Assembly (NCBI GenBank): GCA_003552485.1
Contig: PUMX01000416.1
Span: 1-5,430, forward strand
DNA length: 5,430 bases
Source: Candidatus Hydrogenedentota bacterium
GTDB lineage: Bacteria > Hydrogenedentota > Hydrogenedentia > Hydrogenedentales > SLHB01
Direction of reading: 5' to 3'
Part shown: positions 1 through 5,384 of the stretch, one piece after another
Layout of the letters: each line of letters begins with the position of its first letter
Position numbering within the stretch: position 1 is the stretch's first letter
Notes under the pieces: model-generated
The model's input: the letters and a program-made list of their open reading frames with translations, nothing else
The model's database searches: none
What the model was told of the DNA's origin: nothing
Program-made: the position numbers and the translations under genes

Positions 1-150
1 AAGCACGCGGCGGTGGCGCATGGCCTCGGCGGAGTCTGCGCCGGTATTCGCCGCAAGAATGAGGACGCCGTGATCAGGCACAGGCTGGTTCAGGACCGCC
101 GTTTCAAGAGAAGCATGGGCGCACAGCGCCAAGGTAAGCAAAGCGAACAT
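1..150 (-). CDS. N-terminus of a secreted protein of unknown function, cut by the left window edge
   Basis: Fifty codons are open from ATG at 150 to the window edge. The protein begins M-F-A-L-L-T-L-A-L-C-A-H-A-S, a very short hydrophobic signal peptide with a likely cleavage after A-H-A. A lipoprotein reading through the Cys at position 10 is less likely, because the residues before it fit a lipobox only loosely (L-A-L-C). The mature part starts with L-E-T-A-V-L-N-Q-P-V-P-D-H-G-V-L-I-L-A-A. No domain can be named from so little sequence. The start is well supported by a strong Shine-Dalgarno run, GGGAGGAGG, on the minus strand just upstream. That site lies inside a hairpin (see 151-187). The gene follows the zinc-ribbon gene by 114 bases on the same strand and may share its transcript or use its own promoter. 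Confidence 0.7.
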   Translation of the reverse strand, partial: MFALLTLALCAHASLETAVLNQPVPDHGVLILAANTGADSAEAMRHRRVL

Positions 151-187
151 GGTATAGCCTCCTCCCGTTGAGAAGCTATACTATACC
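151..187 (-). promoter_or_regulatory. Hairpin enclosing the ribosome binding site of the leftmost gene
   Basis: In the minus-strand transcript, bases 181-176 (GUAUAG) pair with 157-152 (CUAUAC). Bases 175-170 (CUUCUC) pair with 164-159 (GAGGAG), with one G-U pair. Base 158 is bulged and the loop is AACGG (169-165). This gives 12 pairs, with the Shine-Dalgarno sequence in the 3' arm and the ATG one base beyond the helix. GGTATAG at 187-181 is a second copy of the 5' arm and can pair with 157-151 instead, so two registers are possible. The pairing is seen directly; a role in gating translation is inference. At the DNA level the same dyad could be an operator, and TATAGT at 185-180 could be a -10 box. 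In that case transcription would start inside the 5' arm and the hairpin would be lost. Confidence 0.55.
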
Positions 188-264
188 GCAATCGGGACAG
201 GCGCCACACGCTGCCCGCAAAGCCTTTGATTTCCGCCGGTGATTAGGAGGGAGATTGGTCAAAC

Positions 265-453
265 CTACCCGGCGGTCCAAAACCGCGCCTTGCTGCCGCC
301 CGGAGCGACGCGCACGCGCACCCGCGCGCCGCATTTGGGGCAGAAACCCGTGTAGGCGGTTCCATCTCTGTTCAAGTAGATTCGGTTGTAAAGGTGGCAA
401 CACCGGAACAACACGCCGATGAACGGCCGTCCGGTCCCGTGATTCCGGGTCAA
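265..453 (-). CDS. 62-residue zinc-ribbon mini-protein, conserved hypothetical
   Basis: The protein has C18-C19 and C38-x2-C41, a four-cysteine set typical of a small zinc ribbon. These sit in a frame with R-P-F-I-G-V-L-F at 9-16, Y-N-R-I-Y-L-N at 22-28, G-T-A-Y at 31-34 and V-R-V-R-V-A-P-G-G at 45-53. I recognise this layout as a short conserved family of unknown function found in planctomycete-like genomes; this is from memory. The cysteine pattern favours structural zinc binding, and the basic C-terminal half would allow nucleic-acid or protein contact. No role is established. No ATG exists in frame upstream; TTG at 453 is chosen because it lies two bases after the stop of the 52-residue gene and just ahead of the conserved core, which suggests translational coupling. 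The Shine-Dalgarno is weak (CGGGAA). The gene ends with TAG. Confidence 0.75.
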   Translation of the reverse strand: MTRNHGTGRPFIGVLFRCCHLYNRIYLNRDGTAYTGFCPKCGARVRVRVAPGGSKARFWTAG

Positions 454-455
454 TG

Positions 456-614
456 CTACAATTCCCGTTCCCGCCGCTCGCGGGCGGCGTCTGCGTCAAC
501 GGCTTGCGGGGGCGGCGCCAGCAGATTCTGCATGACGCTCCACAGCGACCATATCAACGCGGCGGCCGAAACGCCCGCAAGTGTCGCGATTACCAGAATT
601 AATATCAATCGCAT
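456..614 (-). CDS. Small single-pass membrane peptide, 52 residues, unknown function
   Basis: Translation from ATG at 614 gives a start M-R-L-I-L-I-L-V-I-A-T-L, with an unbroken hydrophobic stretch to about residue 25 (A-L-I-W-S-L-W), long enough for one membrane helix. A short tail follows, P-P-P-Q-A-V-D-A-D-A, and then a strongly charged end R-E-R-R-E-R-E-L. No signal-peptidase motif stands out, so it is probably an anchored peptide rather than a secreted one. It begins 12 bases after the stop of the coiled-coil gene, behind a G-rich stretch (GGGGCGGGA) that can serve as a Shine-Dalgarno. It ends two bases before the TTG of the zinc-ribbon gene. This tight packing, and a membrane helix in a frame with no other explanation, are the main arguments that it is real. 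The family is not recognised. Confidence 0.6.
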   Translation of the reverse strand: MRLILILVIATLAGVSAAALIWSLWSVMQNLLAPPPQAVDADAARERREREL

Positions 615-626
615 TCGTCCCGCCCC

Positions 627-1556
627 CTACTCTTGGTCCCGATCACGGGGAACCAATACCGGCCCATACGCGGGCGTTTCGTCGTTAGGTTCGTCGTCCT
701 GCTGGTTCTGCTCGCTGGCTTCGGCGGCTTCCAGTCGATCGGTTAACTCAGCCTCGACCTCGACCAGTTCGTCGCGTAGGTCGCGCAACTCGCTTTCAAC
801 ATCATTCAGCCGTTCATACAACAACTCGTTGGCGCTGCGGAGTTCCCGGTAGGTCTCGAGTAAGGCCTGATTGGCCTCGAGTAGCGCGTTGAGCATGGCT
901 TGGTCCATGCTCGTGTCCACTGTGGTTTCGTCGCTCGGCGGCGGGATGCCGGGCGCCGTGCGCACCTCGTCCTCCGGCTCCAAAGTGGGTTCTTCTTCTT
1001 CAGCCGGCGGTTCTTCATCCGCAGCGGCGGGGCGCAACTGAATGTCGTCGAACCAAGCTTGGCCCTCACCCTTGAGCACGCAACGCACCACGATGAAATC
1101 GGTGTCCGACGGGACGTCAAGCGTCGCCTCGACAGCGGTCCAGTCGCGCGTGCCGCGCACCATGCGCCGGTCGCTCGTCGAAACGGTTCGCAGAATGCCC
1201 CAAGGCCGGTTGCGAATACACTGCACCCATATTGTCGCCTCGGTGGCGCCTTCAGTGCGGATTCGGCCGCTCAGATGCAGCGTTTCGCCGGCGAGATCTT
1301 CGAGGACGTTCTGGCTCCAGTTGTTCGCGGGTTCTTCCTCATAGGGTTCCGGATTGAACAGTGTGAGACTGTGCTCGCCGGCGTAGGACACGTCTGTGTC
1401 GACCATTCCGTAGGCGCCTTCCATCGGCATGACGAACAACCGCCAATGATCCGGTTCGCCGTTGTCGACCTCGGCGATATCCCCATTGTGAAGGAAATTC
1501 GTTTCCGCCCCCGCCAAGGCGCAAGTAGCCGCTATGAGCCAAGCAAAGTGTTTCAT
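627..1556 (-). CDS. Secreted protein with carbohydrate-binding-like domain and C-terminal coiled coil
   Basis: Residues 1-17 form a signal peptide (M-K-H-F-A-W-L-I-A-A, likely cut after A-L-A-G-A). Residues about 20-175 look like a beta-sandwich of the CBM4/9 kind. They include N-x-D opening residues (N24-G-D), a G-E-H-S-L-T-L strand at 60-66 and the end motif G-Q-A-W-F-D-D-I-Q-L at 165-174, which closes many such domains. Residues 176-215 are an acidic, proline-rich linker with runs of Glu. Residues about 218-283 are rich in Leu and Glu with heptad spacing (L-L-E-A-N-Q-A-L-L, then E-L-R-D-L-R-D-E-L), predicting a coiled coil that would make it an oligomer. The short tail is polar. The sandwich fold supports binding of glycans or a surface partner; the ligand is unknown. 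Start ATG 1556 is preceded by AAAGG, and a promoter is proposed at 1577-1604. The gene heads the run of two small genes downstream and ends with TAG. Confidence 0.85.
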   Translation of the reverse strand: MKHFAWLIAATCALAGAETNFLHNGDIAEVDNGEPDHWRLFVMPMEGAYGMVDTDVSYAGEHSLTLFNPEPYEEEPANNWSQNVLEDLAGETLHLSGRIRTEGATEATIWVQCIRNRPWGILRTVSTSDRRMVRGTRDWTAVEATLDVPSDTDFIVVRCVLKGEGQAWFDDIQLRPAAADEEPPAEEEEPTLEPEDEVRTAPGIPPPSDETTVDTSMDQAMLNALLEANQALLETYRELRSANELLYERLNDVESELRDLRDELVEVEAELTDRLEAAEASEQNQQDDEPNDETPAYGPVLVPRDRDQE

Positions 1557-1576
1557 GCCTTTAGTTTAGCCCTCTG

Positions 1577-1604
1577 CCTATAAGCGGCGCAATACGTGTT
1601 TCAA
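1577..1604 (-). promoter_or_regulatory. Candidate sigma-70-type promoter for the coiled-coil gene
   Basis: On the minus strand TTGAAA (1604-1599) is followed by a 16-base spacer and TATAGG (1582-1577). These match the -35 consensus at five of six positions and the -10 consensus at four of six. Transcription would start near 1570, leaving a leader of about 14 bases with AAAGG ahead of the ATG at 1556. No strong terminator is visible between this promoter and the interrupted gene that ends at 1686, so readthrough from upstream is also possible. Confidence 0.4.
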
Positions 1605-1685
1605 AATTGCCGACGAAGCTGATTAGGGAGCCTCTCGTGTGCGATGGCGCAGTATGCCGTACTCTGACTATTCGTTAACGCCCCT

Positions 1686-2612
1686 CTACGGCGCTGATGG
1701 GGCCGGTTCACGCAGCCAATGGACGCTGCGGGCGTCGAGCGTTATATCGCCGGTGTCAAAGTCCGGGTCGTGGTTCAGCCGCAAGCGGAATGTGGCCTCT
1801 TCCTTCTGATAATTGTGAAAGACCACGCCTTCCGGACCAAGAGGCTGCAAAGTAATGCGGGTTGGCGCGTCGAGTTCATATCCCAGCGGGTCATTGAAGG
1901 CTTCGCGCAATTCGTTGGCCCATTCGCGCGGGATCTCGAGGAGACCCAGCCGTTGCGGGGGCAGTAATACTTCGCCGACGGCGTCGTAGTCTTCCTGCGT
2001 GAAGGTGTAGGTGTTCAGCACGTACACCGCGCCTTCGCCCCGCTCACGACGCAGCAGAAAGGGAACCTCCTCCTCTTCATGGAGCGCCGTCAACAGAATG
2101 TCCGCGCCGTTCGCGGTCAGTTCAGTGGCCGCGAGATTCAGTCCGAATTCCACCTCAGTCGGACCGTCCTCCGTCAGCACGGAGCCGGCTTGTCCGAGGG
2201 AGATTTCGAGGGGCGTTTCCAGGCCGAAGGCTTCGGCGTGCCCGGTAGCGGCGAGGAAACCTGGGGTCACCACGACATGCGCGCCGTTATCCGCCGCCGC
2301 GAGCGCCTTGTCTGCGGCGTCCGTATCCGCCGCGGCTTGCGTGGGCAGAAACAGGGACTGCGCGTCGTGTGGGAACTGCGCCGTGGGTGTGAGCGGAACG
2401 CCGAGCATACCTATGTAATCCATGATGAAGATGTCGTTCTCGCCCTTACTGTTCGGCGGTTTGTAGCCCGCAGGACCGGTGACGGGCTGGCGCTCGACGG
2501 CTTGCGCCAGTTCTTGCAGCTTCGGAAGATGCTCGCTCAGCCAGTCCGCGCCCTCATGATCCATGATGCCGCCGTAGTTGAACACGATGATGTCCTGCGC
2601 GCCGGCGAGCAC
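1686..2612 (-). CDS. 3' half of the interrupted gene: barrel end, GATase-like and C-terminal beta domain
   Basis: The frame is open from the TAG at 2687 down to 1686; the coordinates given begin at the first alternative start, GTG 2612. No Shine-Dalgarno precedes that GTG, so separate translation is unlikely. The piece starts with the last barrel strand (Q-D-I-I-V-F-N-Y-G-G). A Rossmann-like segment follows (about residues 60-175 of this piece), with D-Y-I-G-M-L-G-V-P-L, the strand pair S-L-F-L and A-H-V-V-V-T-P-G-F, and A-D-I-L-L-T-A-L. It resembles the GATase-like trimerisation domain of beta-galactosidases. It ends with A-V-Y-V-L-N-T-Y-T-F (195-204) and a small beta domain that closes in H-W-L-R-E-P. 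Read with the 5' half, it completes a normal-looking protein. Confidence 0.6.
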   Translation of the reverse strand: MLAGAQDIIVFNYGGIMDHEGADWLSEHLPKLQELAQAVERQPVTGPAGYKPPNSKGENDIFIMDYIGMLGVPLTPTAQFPHDAQSLFLPTQAAADTDAADKALAAADNGAHVVVTPGFLAATGHAEAFGLETPLEISLGQAGSVLTEDGPTEVEFGLNLAATELTANGADILLTALHEEEEVPFLLRRERGEGAVYVLNTYTFTQEDYDAVGEVLLPPQRLGLLEIPREWANELREAFNDPLGYELDAPTRITLQPLGPEGVVFHNYQKEEATFRLRLNHDPDFDTGDITLDARSVHWLREPAPSAP

Positions 2613-2684
2613 GGTCTGATAGCCCTGTTCGAGGAAGTCCTGCGGTCCGGCGTCGCCGAAATCGAACCACGCGCCGCCCTGCTT

Positions 2685-3452
2685 CTAACCAACCACCGAG
2701 CCGAGCCAGCGGTAGTTGATGAAGCCCTGGTACGGTTGCACGAAGCCGAAACGCTGCTCGTATTGGCTGCGCGTTTCCGTGCCCACCCAGATCAGGTCGA
2801 AATGGCGCCAGAGTTCCGCGGCGTCGTAACCGAATTGCTCGAATTTGTCGTACCACTGCGGGTACTTCAGGATGATGGTCGCGTCCGGGTTCGCCCGCCG
2901 CACCGGCTCGACAAACAAGCGCTCGCCCATTTCCGTCATCAGTTCGCGGCGGTACTCGCCCCACGAGCGGTCGCCGCGCGCCTCGTCGGACATCTCGCTC
3001 GTGTCATGAGTGCATAAGAAATCGTCAACGATGATGACGTCGAACAGCGGCGCGGCATCCTCCATGATGCGTATCATATCTTCCTGCGTCTTCGGATGCT
3101 CCCAGTTGAACCACGTCAGCGGACCGTCGTCCGGAACGCCGATGTCGCCGCCGGGCACCGTCGCAATGCCCGCCTTGACGGTGAAACCGCGGTCCTCCCA
3201 GAAATCGCGTACGTAGGCCAGCGTATCCAGAGGGACCACCCGGCCGCTCCGATAAATTTCCAAAACGACGCCGCTGTACTGCAGGTCTTGCAGCCGCGCC
3301 AGCCCTTCCTCGCGCGCGTCCGCGTCATCGGCGAATGTTTCGACTTGACGGGCCGTCATATACGCGGACAGAGAGACAGGACCAACATCCGCGCGGGCCG
3401 GCCCCGCCGCTACCATTAGGGATGCCGCAATGAGTACTCCGAAGAATCGCAT
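2685..3452 (-). CDS. 5' half of the interrupted gene: signal peptide and TIM-barrel-like domain
   Basis: Residues 1-21 are a signal peptide (M-R-F-F-G-V-L-I-A-A, cut after A-R-A before D22). The remainder alternates strands and helices as in a TIM barrel: Y-S-G-V-V-L-E-I-Y (59-67), F-T-V-K-A-G-I-A-T (90-98), F-D-V-I-I-V-D-D-F (137-145), A-T-I-I-L-K-Y-P (191-198) and F-D-L-I-W-V-G-T-E-T (218-227). The D143-D144 pair at a strand end and E226 at the next but one strand end sit where catalytic acids occur in many glycoside hydrolases; this is inference from position. G-D-R-S-W-G-E-Y-R at 160-168 is the most family-like block. The ATG at 3452 is preceded by a clear TAGGAGGAG, about 12 bases away. 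The reading stops at TAG 2685-2687. Confidence 0.8.
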   Translation of the reverse strand: MRFFGVLIAASLMVAAGPARADVGPVSLSAYMTARQVETFADDADAREEGLARLQDLQYSGVVLEIYRSGRVVPLDTLAYVRDFWEDRGFTVKAGIATVPGGDIGVPDDGPLTWFNWEHPKTQEDMIRIMEDAAPLFDVIIVDDFLCTHDTSEMSDEARGDRSWGEYRRELMTEMGERLFVEPVRRANPDATIILKYPQWYDKFEQFGYDAAELWRHFDLIWVGTETRSQYEQRFGFVQPYQGFINYRWLGSVVG

Positions 3453-3465
3453 GAAACCGTTTTTC

Positions 3466-3473
3466 TCCTCCTA
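3466..3473 (-). promoter_or_regulatory. Shine-Dalgarno of the interrupted exported gene
   Basis: The minus strand reads TAGGAGGA here, about 12 bases ahead of ATG 3452. It is a near-perfect anti-16S match and fixes the start at the residue that opens a good signal peptide. The spacing is a little longer than ideal. An intact translation start suggests that any decay of this gene is recent. Confidence 0.6.
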
Positions 3474-3634
3474 GGTTGAATGAGGTTACACATAGCTTGT
3501 TGCGCGCCAGCATAACAAAGAAGCCGTGCTGAAGACATGCGCGAAGAACGGCGACTGATCCTGCAATAGATGGTAGGATTGCGGTCAACGCGCGTAGCAG
3601 CAAGTGAGCGATAGTCGAGGCGGATTAACATCAA

Positions 3635-4357
3635 ATGTGGCGGCGAAAGGATAGCGAGAGTTTTGGCCGCGTGGAGGACGAACCCCACCTCCGGCGGGAG
3701 GAGCCCGCGCGCGATTCCGACACGGAAACCAACGCCGTTGGCGACGAGCCCGGCCTGGCGTGGACGGCCGACCAAGGCGTGGCTCTCCCGTCTTATGGGG
3801 ATCACTTCGAGCGGCGCCGCGCCGCTACGAGTTCAGCGGCGCAATGGGTCACCGTCTTGCTGGCGGGAATCGCCGCCGGCCCTTTCGCCGTAGGCGGCGC
3901 GTTTCTGCAGGCGATGACAGGCCGGGGCGGATTCGGTCACATGGCCATTATCGTGTTTGGCCCGATTATCGAGGAAGTGCTCAAGATCGCATGCGCCCTC
4001 ATGCTTGTGGAACGGCGGCCATGGCTGTTGCCCGGCGTGGGCGGCATTCTGTGCATCGGCGCGCTAGGTGGCCTAGGCTTTGCCGCCATCGAGAATGTCA
4101 TGTATCTGCGCGTATACTTCCCCGACCATGGTTTGGAACTGGCGCAGTGGCGGTGGACCGTCAACGTGGCGCTGCATACCGGCTGCACGCTCATCGCCGC
4201 ATTGGGCGTCGCCCGGGTCTGGCGCGCCGTCGTGCAAGAACGCCGCCCGCCTGACTTGAATCTGGCCTACCCCTGGCTCATCGCGGCCATTGTCATTCAT
4301 GGCGCGTATAACGCCTTCGCCATGGTTCTTGGCATGCTGGGGCATTCCCCACAGTGA
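3635..4357 (+). CDS. PrsW-type intramembrane metalloprotease (CPBP/M82 superfamily)
   Basis: The 240-residue protein has a polar, charged N-terminus (1-69), then several membrane helices: about 70-92, 102-125, 131-156, 175-200 and 213-236. It carries the family motifs in order: E113-E114-x2-K117 (P-I-I-E-E-V-L-K), F149-A-x2-E153-N154 (F-A-A-I-E-N), H181 in A-L-H-T-G, and H222 with N226 in H-G-A-Y-N. The glutamates and histidines are the expected zinc ligands and catalytic base. In Bacillus subtilis, PrsW makes the first cut in the membrane anti-sigma factor RsiW. No anti-sigma or sigma gene is visible here, so the substrate is unknown. The gene is divergent from the interrupted exported gene and stands alone. 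ATG 3635 has only a weak GAGG about 14 bases upstream. A later start would shorten only the non-conserved N-terminus. Confidence 0.85.
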   Translation: MWRRKDSESFGRVEDEPHLRREEPARDSDTETNAVGDEPGLAWTADQGVALPSYGDHFERRRAATSSAAQWVTVLLAGIAAGPFAVGGAFLQAMTGRGGFGHMAIIVFGPIIEEVLKIACALMLVERRPWLLPGVGGILCIGALGGLGFAAIENVMYLRVYFPDHGLELAQWRWTVNVALHTGCTLIAALGVARVWRAVVQERRPPDLNLAYPWLIAAIVIHGAYNAFAMVLGMLGHSPQ

Positions 4358-4396
4358 ATGGGCGCGCCAGCGTTTCTGCGCTTTCCCGAACAAGCG

Positions 4397-4437
4397 CGCC
4401 CCCGGAACCGCGTCGCAAACGCTTGGTTCCGGGGGCG
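4397..4437. terminator. GC-rich hairpin between convergent genes, likely bidirectional terminator
   Basis: CGCCCCCGGAACC at 4397-4409 and GGTTCCGGGGGCG at 4425-4437 form a perfect 13-bp stem. The 15-base loop can add three more pairs (4410-4412 with 4420-4422). The stem lies about 40 bases from both the protease stop (4357) and the dismutase stop (4480). No T-run follows on either strand, so it is not a classical intrinsic terminator. It may act as a transcript-end stabiliser or with a factor. Confidence 0.65.
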
Positions 4438-4479
4438 TCCGGTAAAGAGGGGGCTAATCCGTAGCGCGGCGTCCGTGGG

Positions 4480-5220
4480 TTAATTGCCCGCGGCCTCGCG
4501 CAACATCCGGAAATTATCGGCAACTTGGCTCCAATTCACGACATTCCACCAGTTTTCTATGTACGCGCCACGCCGGTTCTGATAATTCAGATAGTAGGCG
4601 TGCTCCCACACGTCAACCCCGAGAATGGGAATCGAATCCCAGGGCGAGAACTTGTGCTGGCTTTCCGCCTGAAGCACAAGCAACCGGTCGTCGGTGAAAC
4701 GGTAATGCAGCAATCCCCAGCCACCGCCTTCGACGGCGCCGGCCGCTGCCGAGAAGTGGGCGCGGAAGTTCTCGAAACTGCCAAAGTCTTCCTCTATCTT
4801 CGAGGCCAACGCGCCGCTGGGCTCGCCGCCACCGCCGTTGCCGGGCGGCGCCATGACTTGCCAGAACATGCTGTGCAGCCAATGTCCGCCGCCATGAAAC
4901 GCGGCCTGACGCGAGTAATGCTGGACCAGCTCGAAATCATTATTCGCCCGCGCTTCGGCAAGGGCTTCCTCTGTGTTGTTCAATCCGTTGACGTAACCCT
5001 GGTGGTGCGCCGAATGGTGGAGTTCCATGGTCTGCGCGTCGATGTAGGGTTCAAGCGCGTCGTAGGCGTAGGGCAAGCTAGGCAATGTATGCGTGGTCCG
5101 CTCGCCGCCGCCCGTGGCCGCCGCGGCCACGTTGATGGTGGTGACGGGGGCGCCAATCGCCGCGCTCGCCGCTGCAACGCCGCCCGCAATCTTCAAGAAG
5201 TCTCTCCGGCTATTTTCCAT
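4480..5220 (-). CDS. sodA: Tat-exported Fe/Mn superoxide dismutase
   Basis: The enzyme converts superoxide to oxygen and hydrogen peroxide. Residues 1-34 hold a textbook Tat signal (S-R-R-D-F-L-K at 4-10, then an alanine-rich core), so export in the folded, metal-loaded state is expected. The catalytic domain spans about 44-246. Metal ligands fit H68 (M-E-L-H-H), H116 (W-L-H-S-M-F-W), D203 and H207 (D-V-W-E-H-A-Y-Y). Y76 in H-H-Q-G-Y is the gateway tyrosine. G112 and Q188 match the manganese type rather than the iron type, which carries a Gln near the second His. Metal choice cannot be settled from sequence, so the symbol is tentative. ATG 5220 is chosen over an in-frame start at 5295, because AAGGAGA lies ten bases upstream and the Tat motif follows at once. 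The stop is TAA. No partner gene is adjacent. Confidence 0.93.
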   Translation of the reverse strand: MENSRRDFLKIAGGVAAASAAIGAPVTTINVAAAATGGGERTTHTLPSLPYAYDALEPYIDAQTMELHHSAHHQGYVNGLNNTEEALAEARANNDFELVQHYSRQAAFHGGGHWLHSMFWQVMAPPGNGGGGEPSGALASKIEEDFGSFENFRAHFSAAAGAVEGGGWGLLHYRFTDDRLLVLQAESQHKFSPWDSIPILGVDVWEHAYYLNYQNRRGAYIENWWNVVNWSQVADNFRMLREAAGN

Positions 5221-5230
5221 GGTGTGCACA

Positions 5231-5237
5231 TCTCCTT
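5231..5237 (-). promoter_or_regulatory. Shine-Dalgarno deciding the dismutase start
   Basis: The minus strand reads AAGGAGA, ten bases ahead of ATG 5220. It excludes the 25-residue longer reading from 5295, which would put non-signal sequence ahead of the Tat motif. Confidence 0.75.
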
Positions 5238-5316
5238 CTTCGCTTGCATTAACGGCTCCCTTGAACACCAAAAGAACGCACGGAAAACCGCCCAAACTGC
5301 ATGACGGCGCCGATGC

Positions 5317-5325
5317 GTATTATAC
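5317..5325. promoter_or_regulatory. Candidate -10 box for the dismutase, inside a palindrome
   Basis: GTATTATAC is a 9-base palindrome. On the minus strand it contains a perfect TATAAT (5324-5319), which would give a dismutase leader of roughly 90 bases. On the plus strand it offers TATTAT or TATACT, usable for a gene starting at 5385. No good -35 sits 16-18 bases upstream on either strand; on the minus strand a TTGACT lies only about three bases from the box. The promoter call therefore rests on the -10 alone. Confidence 0.4.
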
Positions 5326-5384
5326 TGAGTCAACGACACCCACCTCTTCCCTTATTCCCAAATTCCCGAAAAGAGCGCATCGTC

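Larger units (their letters stand above)
1686..3452 (-). pseudogene. Exported hydrolase-like gene interrupted by a single in-frame TAG
   Basis: The whole stretch is one reading frame of 588 codons with a single internal TAG at codon 256 (2685-2687). No frameshift is needed: the frame before and after is identical. The 24 codons between the TAG and the first later alternative start (GTG at 2612) still read as sensible protein (K-Q-G-G-A-W-F-D-F-G-D, then L-E-Q-G-Y-Q-T). The intact product would have a signal peptide, an N-terminal TIM-barrel-like region of about 300 residues and a C-terminal GATase-like plus small beta domain. I know proteins of this layout from planctomycete and Hydrogenedentes genomes as uncharacterised glycoside-hydrolase-like proteins. 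The barrel is cut before its last strands, so the 255-residue product alone should not fold into an active enzyme. A sequencing error is the main alternative to a real mutation. Confidence 0.75.

Noticed and set aside
189..219. Imperfect GGGCAG/CTGTCCC hairpin after the zinc-ribbon gene as a terminator
   Set aside because: The stem has a bulge and no T-run follows, so it is not distinguishable from chance in GC-rich sequence.
900..1583. Plus-strand open frame of 227 codons
   Set aside because: It is antisense to the secreted coiled-coil gene; its phenylalanine run is simply the complement of the Glu-rich linker.
2685..2687. TAG read as pyrrolysine or a general sense codon
   Set aside because: Four other genes in the window use TAG as their natural stop, and a one-base mutation or sequencing error explains the site more simply.
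2079..3017. Long plus-strand open frame of 312 codons opposite the interrupted gene
   Set aside because: It is Arg/Val-rich low-complexity antisense translation in GC-rich sequence. The minus strand carries a signal peptide, domain-like strands and a Shine-Dalgarno, and the plus frame has none.
3453..3634. Promoters in the divergent gap between the interrupted gene and the protease
   Set aside because: Only weak hexamers are visible (for example TTGTTA with an 18-base gap to TATGTG on the minus strand). They must exist somewhere in this gap, but no specific pair is convincing.
3416..3805. Minus-strand frame spanning the divergent intergenic region
   Set aside because: It overlaps both the signal-peptide start and the protease N-terminus in the wrong frame and shows no domain or start signal.
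4525..5304. Plus-strand open frame of 259 codons
   Set aside because: It is antisense to the superoxide dismutase, whose identity is certain from its metal ligands.
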